Positions 55,696 through 64,000 of a stretch of 64,000 bases of DNA are shown here, piece after piece; the stretch's first letter is position 1, and each line of letters opens with the position of its first letter. Made by a program: the position numbers and the translations under genes. Origin of the DNA: Owenia fusiformis. Taxonomy: Eukaryota; Annelida; Polychaeta; Sabellida; Oweniidae. The notes under the pieces are model-generated. The model searched no databases. It was given only the letters and a program-made list of their open reading frames with translations, and was not told where the DNA came from. The stretch is from NCBI GenBank assembly GCA_903813345.2, contig CAIIXF020000007.1:29809564-29873563 (forward strand), in the 5' to 3' direction.

Positions 55696-58600
55696 CTATG
55701 GGCGGCACCCACAGCCGGACACTCTGAAGTCATCAAATACCGTTACAGCGTGGTCGCCGTTTTCGTCTCTATGTAAAACTGTGAGGGACTTAAGCTTGTT
55801 GGGTGTGCAGCATTTATACTGAAAATGAAACAAGACAGAATAAAAGACGCTCTACACTGAATATATATAATGCTGAAACCTGAAAATAATGTTTGAAAGC
55901 CTCTTTCTGATTACCCATGGATACTTACAGGAATGTAAGTACTATTTTGATGAAAAGAAGAAATTAGGTGAAAATAAAACTAATGAAAATAAATAAACTT
56001 CGTATACTTCGTGTTAAATGTCAGAAATTAGTATGGCAGTCCTGATATCTCTTTTGATTCATTAGGTATTCATAGCCTATATGTTCTACAGTTATCATAA
56101 ATTCGCAGAGGTAATTATCTCATTATGACGATGGGGGGCTTCTATAAATCATGGTTAGTCAATAAGATACACTGTGTTAAAATGCAGTGATATACTTCCT
56201 GTGTCGTTTATAGATGCCACTAACCATAGGTTTAGAAACATTATCATGTATGAGTCAATGGGTTGTGTTCCAAAAGAAGACCTCGTTGACTTATTATAAT
56301 TTTTTTTAATAATATCATCTTCATGATATGAGGCCCAATTTCCAAATTTTGATGATAAATAGTTTTCTAATGATTTGGCTTGGGAGGGTACAAATTGAGA
56401 GTAAAGCGAACCCATCCTAGATAAACAAAATTAATGATCACAGTTCCTATGATTTATGCCATCATTATAGCGTATGTTGGAAATCTGGATGTAGTACATT
56501 AGTCCAGAACTGTCGTATTTCGATGTGAAGATGATCACCATAAATCTTTATTAATGGCTAGTGCCTTTATATAGGAATCTCATGTTTTCAATTCTTAACA
56601 TGCTTGGGAACAGGTGGGGATCCTCCCTACATGTAAGGCCATGAATAATATTTTAGTTTTGGCTATCGTATCCAGGTCTATTTATTTTTTGAAATTGTAA
56701 TATTTGTCATTTTCTGATGTACACCTGGAAATGACAAAATAGCAATCTGTATTTGATTCATTGAAATAGATAAAAGTAATTATTTATCTTTAAACATGTG
56801 ATAGGACAGACGAGATCATATCATTAAAAAAACTGGGAATGATTCATCCTTTCACAATTTCATGGCTTCCTCTATCATGCTTTGAATAAGCATTTTAAAA
56901 ATTTCGGATCCTCCTTTGGTAAAATTTTTACCCCAAGCTAGAAACACTTGATTATTTTTTCTGGCCACACTTTTTGATATTTGTGTTGATTTGAAGAGGT
57001 TAACATAAGTAAAATACCTTTTGTCTGTCCTGTTTTACATACCTGGGCATCTTTGGAAGAGAACGGGTGGATGGAATTTTTGGAATTGACTGACTTCTTC
57101 GCCATCATTGTCGCACAAGTGCCCTTGCAGTAGCCAGTGAAGAATCCTTTTGGCTCCACAATCCAGTGATCCCAGTTCCAATCTGTAATATAATCTCTGT
57201 ATCTGTATTGAATAAACACCGGTAAGTTTTACAATATTTTTTCATACCCTAGGATGAAGAAATCATCCTAGATATATACATTTCATAACATATTTAAAAT
57301 ATCGCTAGCCTACACTTCAAGAAAGGCCATATCTTTTCAAACAATATTGTCCCATAAAACCAAGTGAATTTTTTGGTGCCTCGCGACTACTAAAACCTAT
57401 AGGTCACATAGGCGCACCGCGCCGGCCGATGAGTAGTCATCGGCCGATTTCTAAATCATCCGGGTGCCGGTGACTTTTCCCCTATGTCTTGATTTCGCCG
57501 TGAGTATGGTCACATAAGTACTACGCCCGCAAACAACTAAATCTATAGGATATTGCACGGGTATCGCAAGGCTATCGGCCGATGACCGTACGGCACCCGT
57601 CAGAACATCGGTCGATCTACAGGCACCAGGGAGCCTCTACAGCTATACATATACTCATAAAAAGTTTCTTTCATTTCAGTTTCCAAAATCAATCATTCTG
57701 CATTGACTACATCCTTGGCCCAAGAGTAATTCATTGCATTACATTATCTGCTGTGAAAGCAGTGAAGGACCGATCTTGAAGGATGCATTGACTAAAGACA
57801 TGTCTTTGTATGAGCTGTACATAAAGGTATACATTCTATAACATTATGATGTTGAACTTCATATTTGTTACGCGGTACATGGCATACATTCATGGTTGCG
57901 CGGTATTTGTGATACGGGTGAATATGCCATACTCACCTGCGGTATATGGCATATTCCGCAGGTGAGTATGCGATATTCTGCAGTGAATATGCGATACATT
58001 GGTTTCAGTGAATACCCGATACTCACCTGCGGAATATGTCATACTCACTTGCGGAATATGCCATATACCGCAGGTGAATATGACATATACCGCAGGTGAA
58101 AACGTGATACAGAAAGCCTTGATTTGATTGGTTGCGAGAATCGACTCTAAATGTAAAACTACGCAAACATTTCATGGACATACGTGTTCAACTGATGACG
58201 AAAAATTGTAGAAAAATATGATTTTGCTGTCGAGATATTGCGGTTTTAAAAGTAAGTACGCATTAAAAATGCAGTAAAATGCCGCGATGTACAGTATCTG
58301 ACGTCGTATCAATTCATTGAAAACTATTATATATTTAATGCCAAGACTGACAAGCAGCTAATTAAAAGGACGAAAAGATCCATCCACCCACACAACACAA
58401 CGACCCATATGTGTTATTGTTTTACAATTATATTTCTTTATACAATTCGTTCTTTTATATTTTAGAAAAAGGTTCTGGGCAATTATATTTCCCAAACTTA
58501 TCATGTTTAAAATGTTTATATAATACTAGTAATTATAATTGAGAATTTTCGAACAAATCAGTGTGTAAAGTTAAATAAAATCCCTAGATGACCTTACGAT

Positions 58601-61600
58601 GCCACCGGGAGTCGTAAGATAATCGTGCGATGCCCGGGACACGGATGAGTTTGGTTGAGAAAAAATCGCCAACACATAGCAACTTTTATCTCCTCGATAA
58701 AACTCTGCCCGGCGCCCGGGCGATGTCTAAAAATCGACCGATGGTGCTCGATCATCGCCCGGCGCCCGTACGATGCCCGGGCTCGCCGGCCGATTTTGAA
58801 CAAAATACTCATCGGCCGGGCGCCGTAGTGAAAATCGGGACCTATGTGCCCAAGGCATTAGTTATCAGTGTGAATCATATACGCGTCGGGAATCAATTTG
58901 AAAGTTTTAACATGTTTTGTATTTCTGAGTTTTATGAGATACTATAATGTTAAACAAATTTTAAAGAAAACTTTCCCTACTATAGATACTATACTTACTT
59001 CGAGACTGTGTACCCAGCCCACATGTACTTCAACTTCCCAGCACAGGGGAAGGTGAACTACACAGGGTGGGGGAGGGGAGTACACAGTCTTTAGGCAAGA
59101 CTACCAATACTAGCTAGTATACCTTTGAATCGTATGTATATGGGCTGCCACTTGCACGATGACGCATGCGCAGTACGTCTCTTACGATAAGACAGCGACC
59201 TCTGGGTGGTGTTAAGATGGAGTGTGGGGTACTTAATCTTTGCTGAAACAGAGTATTCAATTGTTCTCAGCGCAACCTTCTCAATTCTTATTTACTGTAT
59301 TCCTGACCCTATGTCCTATTCTTATAACCTTAATACCTGCACTTAATTCAATATCCAAATAACAATAGAAACAAGGTATTAACAAAATATCACCATCTAC
59401 TGTTTTTTACAGACGACGAACACCGACTACCAACCGCTGAACTCCGAACACAGTCTAAAAAACTTGGATTATAACAACACCTCTGATGGTGACATAAAAT
59501 AGGATATGTCATCACTTACTGTCGGCGTCCGAACAATTGAAGCTTTGGAAGATATCATTGGGGTTAATATTATTTCTAAGATTGCTCCTGACTTCAATGT
59601 TCAGTCCATGATTTTTTTTTGGTTTGTTTTTCCATCTTTTGACAATCCGTTTGACATCAAAGATAACTGATTTTGCATCGTGGCCGATTCGTTCCCGAGC
59701 AATGAAGCGCTTTCTGCTGTTTGTTCTGCCTACGAAAAATAAAATTGCATTCATCAAATAAGGACATTACAAACGAAAATATTTTTACAATAATACAACA
59801 GAAATGCAGGTGTTATAACTCGGGTTGTTTAAAATTGATTATAAACATAGAAAAATTAAAATAATATATGCAGAATTAAAACAAATATTTACCTCTCCGC
59901 CAGTGGGCCGTGTGTCTGACAGGATAGAGGTAGCTGTATAAACTGACGGTAAGTATCTCCCCTAGAACGCAAATATATATATACCAACACTGGGTCATAG
60001 TAAGTACAATATGAAGTCGTGTGCCATTTGTAGAATATGTCAAAAAGCCCGAATGACAAGGCCTCACATTCTAATCTAGCAGATGGAAATCGAAATTCAA
60101 AATGTTCTTGCCAATATTCGCTGATCTATCATGGCACTATTGATGGGGGTCTCATTGATTTATCAGAGTTGCCTCGAACAATTTTTTCAAGGTGTGCATC
60201 GACTGAGCTCAATTTTACAGAAAATAGAACTTTGCTGTTAGAATAATACCTACAATTGCATGCAATGATGGCAAATTGCAATCTTACCAATACGCATTTT
60301 GAAAAGTTATGACCATTCTAATTTTTGTATTGGTACTGAAAACCAGGAAACAGTCAACATTTATTACCTTGCAAGGAAGGGGAAATAGAACTAGGACTAT
60401 TCGTACTCGTGCTAGTTACTCTTTCACTCGTAACACTATTACTCGTAGCACTTCCACTCGTGACACTCGTATGTGTATCACCTTCACTCGTTGTCGCACT
60501 CGTAGATCCAACATTGACTGGGTACTTGATCGGTAGTTCAATGTAGGCTGACTCAACATCAACTCGTTTAGTTTTCAAGAAGTCAAAGTCGAAGAAGAGT
60601 CGAAATTGCCCTTTGTCGTACCAGGAATTATCGGCAGTGCGAGGTTTTTTACCTTCAAAAAGAAACACAATATAAGGAAACGTATACATTTGATATATGA
60701 TTCCCCATAATTGAAACAGCGAGTTTAATTAAAACATGTCGATGGTCAGCAGTTGGTGAATCAAGAAACATAGCCTTGAAGTTGACATAAGTAATCAATA
60801 ACAAAAAGTTCGTAAGATTTCATAGCGGAAATTAGAGTGACCATGCTGATGTAGTGGATTGACCGTATGCGTAATCAGTCAACTTCGTTTTATGATTTAC
60901 ACTAAGTAAGTACAGAAGTATCATTCTCATCAATCGTGGTCAAGAACGTTAGTGAGATGCTAGTGTTTTGGGGTAAAGTCCATCTGTAACACCTCGTGAC
61001 GTGAATGATCACAGTTATCCATCAGCTTCATTCTAGTCATTGCTAGTGGTTTGTTTTTTGAGTTTAGGTATGATAAGAATATCTGTGACCCATGTCCTTC
61101 TGGATATTAACACAAGAACTGTACCAAAGCCATGCATCCTTTTCTAAAATAGTACTATTTACACTATTTGCACATTAAATTAACCCGACAATGTTTCGCA
61201 TGTGGACTTCTATAGAGTGGGTCATCAAAACAATTCCTATCCTTCCAACTTTGTTTGAAGTGGAAGTATTGCCGAAATAAGACGCCAATACTATTAGGTT
61301 ATTAGTCTATTATTTTGGAGTGGTATTTTGATATGGCACGTGGAACTTGTTAAGGTTGATTTTATCAGGAGCAGTCACTAGAATCATCAATCGAATCAAG
61401 TGTCAGGTGAGCAACCCTATCTGATATCGAATACCCAGCTGTAAGTCGTAATCGTACTCTTTAAGGGTGGCCCATACGATGGGACACTCATAAAATTTCA
61501 AAATATGTACATTTATCCTATGCCAAGTAGAGTTTTAGGGAGATAAGTTGGTAATCCCGTATCATGATTTTGAGGTTTCCATATCCTGAACCTCCATATC

Positions 61601-63872
61601 TCCCGCTCCAGGGCATATCTTCCCGCTTCGAAAAAGAAATTTGAAAAAATAAGAAAAAATGAAAAAAAAGAAAAATTGTGAAAAAATTGAAAAAAATAAA
61701 AAATTGAAAAAATTAGAAAAATGTGAAGAAATTGAAACAATAAAAAGAAATTGAAAGAAAATTAGAAAACTCTACTTGGTATAGGATAAAGCAGTTATGT
61801 ACGGTCGGTTTGGATATTGGGTTCATCCCTCGTGAGATATGCACATCTACCTTCGGTCCCTACGGTCCCTCAGGTAGATATGCATATCTCCCTCTGGATA
61901 AACCCCATATCCAAAACCTCCCAGTACATAACCCTTATGTACCTAAAATATCCGAAAATGAGCTTGGATGAGATATTGCATATTCTAAACTTTGAAATAT
62001 TAGAAAAAAGGTGGGAAATTATGGGTACTAGAATAGACTAGACTAGTGTGGTTAGATGCCTTAAAAAGAATATGATGGAAAATTTTGTGACTTCTATGAT
62101 ACTACGTATATTGTATATGTTAATGTAACTGCTTTCAAATGTTTTTTTTCTATGAATAAAAAAAGGAATAAAAAATTGGAAAAATGTTCATGCATCTAAG
62201 TTGAATTTCGCCTATTGCTTTGTTTGTATGTTTAATTAAAAGGCTTTTGAGAAAAGTCAACATGATGGCAGTTTTCAGAGAAAATCACGAAAATCACGAA
62301 AATTCTGTCAAAACTACAATTTTACTCTATGAGACTTTCCTCTTTTGGAAAGTTACACAGATATTAGCAAGTGGCCTCAGTATTGCGTGCGTTTGTGCAC
62401 ATGTATTTCCATGAATATAAGCCCACACTTTCTGGACTGTTTCAATGCACAACTTCCTCAAATTGACCTTTATGGAATTTGTAAGTATGCCAAACTATTC
62501 AGAAAAAGCAGTCGGTTCTCCAGAATATGGTTCAATGTTGGGATACCTATGAAAAATGTTTTTCAGAACTTTCACTATTTTAGATTCAGATTCTTCATCC
62601 AAAGAACACATAAGCCATAACACATCACAGTGGAATTAATATAAAAAATGCAGAAACATAGACTACATCACCTCTAAAGTAACAAAGGGTATGCAATTCA
62701 CCCGTCATATATTTTTATACATGCTTTTTAAATGTCATTTCAAGTCAGGAAAAATTTGGGCCCCTAAATCTCAAAATAGGGCCTAAATTTTGAAAATTTA
62801 AAGATGCATTATACCATAGCTTTCTCGCCCAGACAATCAATGATGTCCCTTCGTTATTGCTCATATGATATCTCACATACCATGGATATATCTTGAGAGT
62901 AACTTATGAGTATATTATTGCCGAAATATTGAAATAATCAACAGAACAACCAACCTCCAGAGTTAAACACAATCGATTCCTCGGCTAGCTAGGGGAATCC
63001 CCGTTGAGTCATACATGCGCCTACACGCGCCTTGAAACAAGCAGCCAATCAGGTTCATGATAAACAAATTCAACGACCAATCAGATAACAGGGGGATTTT
63101 CCCGGTATATTTAAACTTCAGATTGAATTAATTTCCGTGAAACAATTAGATCAGCCAGCACAATCGCAAAATTAACACTGAAAGCGGTGATTTGAGACTT
63201 CTTCTTTGGTAAGTAGATGGGTGAATATGTGGTGAAACCCAATATGCAAAAAGGTCCTGAGGGGTCTTGATTATGCTAGCCTATGGTATAGTGCCTCTTT
63301 AAGGCCCATGTTTAATAATTTGGTCTAACTGCCCAAAATGCCAAGTTATGCCGCCCCCCCCCCCACTGGATCCGCCAGTGTTGTCAGAGTCTAAGACATT
63401 ATATGTAGATGAGCCTTTATTTTAGAGAACCAAAATCAGTCGAAACATTGGAACGGGTAAAGTGCGGTAATAGTTCTGGCGGGAGGTTAGGGAACAGACT
63501 GAACTTGGGTCACCTTGTTTGTTTCCCAGCAGTTCGCTATCGTAAATTCTAATTGTTGTCTGATGATTATGATAATGCCTCTCTATTAATAGGACTATCA
63601 CAATAAACTATGGGTTGTATCACGGTGCACTCGGCCTATGCTACATAATAAACTTACATCCAGGTAAATAAGCGTGTATCTTTTTGATGGGTCTTGTTCC
63701 ATCATACAGTGACCGGGTTACTTCGTCCTTCTGTTTATACAGGTTATAGATATTGATCATAGTTCTTTTCTCTTGTGGGGAAAATACTGTTGTGTTGATT
63801 GTCGGGGGACGCCGACGCCCCAATTGTCGCAATATGTCTGCTTGAATCGTAAACAACCTCAATTCCTTGGAT
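55696..63872 (-). CDS. TGF-beta superfamily ligand, seven-cysteine type; 5' end off window
   Basis: Secreted dimeric growth factor, made as a proprotein and cut by furin. Seven exons, in order: 63872-63658, 60652-60368, 59961-59893, 59729-59520, 59242-59123, 57182-57043, 55818-55696; phases agree throughout. The prodomain starts in the usual alpha-1 style (FTIQADILRQLGRRRPP) and continues with QFRLFFDFDFL and VKRWKNKP...NHGLNIEV. The cut site is RKRR, leaving a mature chain of 104 residues with CKWQPIYIRF, WDHWIVEPKGF, YCKGTC, CC and a final GCGCRP: seven cysteines, the cystine-knot set of BMP/GDF ligands including the interchain cysteine. The loop before CC is short (27 residues). Exon 60652-60368 encodes a Ser/Thr-rich linker built from repeated ACGAGT. 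No orthologue is recognised. The signal peptide exon lies right of base 64000. Confidence 0.93.
57397..58853. mobile_element. GC-rich foldback element in a TGF-beta ligand intron
   Basis: The left end GGTCACATAGGCGCACCGCG then CCGGCCGATGAGTAGTCATC is mirrored by CTCATCGGCCGGGCGCCG and CCTATGTGCCC at the right. GC-rich arms (57397-57650, 58600-58853) with GGCCGATGA, GGCGCCCGGG and TGCCCGGG words contrast with the AT-rich surroundings. Inside, 57905-58105 is a set of CCGCAGGTGAATATG repeats in both orientations. No exon is affected. Confidence 0.6.
57905..58105. repeat. Inverted cluster of GGAATATGCCATA / CACCTGCGG words
   Basis: At least eight copies of ACTCACCTGCGG(A/T)ATATG or its inverse, alternating in direction, lie in 200 bp. 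The cluster is itself roughly palindromic and has no coding potential. Confidence 0.7.
59381..59500 (-). mobile_element. Coreless copy of the TGTCACCACC element family
   Basis: AGGTATTAACAAAATATCAC then CATCTACTG at one side, and ACACCTCTGATGGTGACATA at the other, correspond to the two ends of 32873-34163. Only the GC-rich module (ACCGACTACCAACCGC) lies between them. It is in the intron just upstream of the furin-site exon of the TGF-beta ligand gene. Confidence 0.6.
61510..61791. repeat. 280-bp element with 25-bp inverted ends and A-rich centre
   Basis: TTTATCCTATGCCAAGTAGA with GTTTT at the left, and its inverse AAAACTCTACTTGGTATAGG with ATAAA at the right. The middle holds GAAAAAATTGAAAAA words. 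It directly abuts the palindromic MITE at 61800. Confidence 0.75.
61800..61939. repeat. Palindromic MITE, copy 2 of the GTTATGTACTGGGAGG family
   Basis: The right arm GGATAAACCCCATATCCAAA and CCTCCCAGTACATAACCCTT is the inverse of the left arm of copy 1 at 8519. The centre is TACCTTCGGTCCCTACGGTC then CCTCAGGTA. No coding capacity. Confidence 0.7.
62802..63298. mobile_element. TTAA-flanked element holding a promoter-like module
   Basis: TTAA lies at 62798-62801 and 63299-63302. The ends AGATGCATTATACCATAG and (inverted) AGAGGCACTATACCATAG match at 16 of 18 positions. It is inserted inside a CACTGGCGGATCC-family MITE: GGGCCC/AAATT words resume on both sides. TTAA duplications are typical of piggyBac and Kolobok elements. 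No transposase frame is present in its 497 bp. Confidence 0.8.
63045..63115 (+). promoter_or_regulatory. Two CCAAT boxes and a TATA box
   Basis: CCAATCA occurs at 63045-63051 and 63077-63083 and TATATTTAAA at 63106-63115, in correct order and spacing for a plus-strand promoter. A TGAGTCA site is at 63005-63011. About 95 bp past the TATA box is a consensus donor TTTGGTAAGTAG (63209), so a first exon near 63140-63208 is possible. It lies on the strand opposite to the host gene and inside a transposon. Confidence 0.5.
63303..63384. mobile_element. Right end of a split CACTGGCGGATCC-family MITE
   Basis: AAGGCCCATGTTTAATAATT is followed by a C13 run and ACTGGATCCGCCAGTG, the inverse of the family terminus. 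The left part, with GGGCCCCTAAATCTC, lies before the nested TTAA element at about 62745-62797. Confidence 0.7.
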
Positions 63873-64000
63873 CTGAAAAATAAGCAAAAACCAATAGAAA
63901 ATATAAAAAATCAAATGGAATTCATATAAGAAACTGGATATTATATCTCTGGAGAATGCAAAATGGGAAAATTTGGAGTAATAAGAATAAATTCAAGTAG

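Noticed and set aside
58994-59072. Exon-like segment in the TGF-beta ligand intron with a strong acceptor and donor GTAAGTATAG
   Set aside because: Its frame does not fit between the furin-site exon and the WDHW exon, which join directly in phase to give the expected CKWQPIYIRFKDW order. It could at most be a rare alternative exon.

Overview
The window is eukaryotic and almost certainly from a marine invertebrate animal. It is AT-rich, its genes are split into short exons with GT..AG introns, and the families present are metazoan: the ciliary BBSome subunit BBS9, an apolipoprotein D-like lipocalin, a Rab20-like GTPase, a poly-C2H2 zinc-finger protein and a seven-cysteine TGF-beta ligand. The heavy load of palindromic MITEs, (CCGT)n-bearing elements and elements with a variable tandem core is typical of molluscs, brachiopods, hemichordates or lancelets. 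I cannot decide between these from sequence alone. Gene models were built by hand from splice sites, frame continuity and remembered homologues. In all six, exon phases close without a frameshift.

Layout. 1-9800: the 5' half of BBS9 on the minus strand (13 coding exons, 3' half off the left edge), with a probable 5' UTR exon near 9623-9785 beside a consensus NRF-1 site. 9800-14500: gene-free and repeat-rich, including a 386-bp tandem duplication in which each copy carries an RFX X-box. 14578-24324: a six-exon minus-strand ApoD-like lipocalin with a probable GPI-anchor tail. Its first intron is occupied by a 5.3-kb foldback element that contains two satellite arrays. 24421-26000: a 5'-truncated LINE with a 13-bp target duplication, 97 bp upstream of the lipocalin start. 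26000-34900: no host gene; several hairpin elements, a minisatellite and a 1.3-kb element with eight core repeats. 34944-36543: Rab20-like gene, plus strand. 37339-40112: inverted-repeat cluster. 40413-41827: two-exon metallophosphoesterase, plus strand. 45152-48299: two-exon C2H2 zinc-finger gene, minus strand. 48900-55400: gene-free, with foldback and MITE insertions. 55696-63872: TGF-beta superfamily ligand, minus strand, seven exons seen, 5' end off the right edge.

The genes do not form one pathway. The strongest unexplained signal is in the repeats. Four separate insertions (18357-23680, 27877-28701, 42775-43254, 53908-54437) have termini starting CAC-N-GG and are each flanked by a perfect 5-bp target-site duplication. 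That is the signature of the Transib/RAG transposase group, although a hAT lineage with short duplications is a live alternative. No transposase for them is encoded in the window, so they would be non-autonomous members of a family whose source lies elsewhere.
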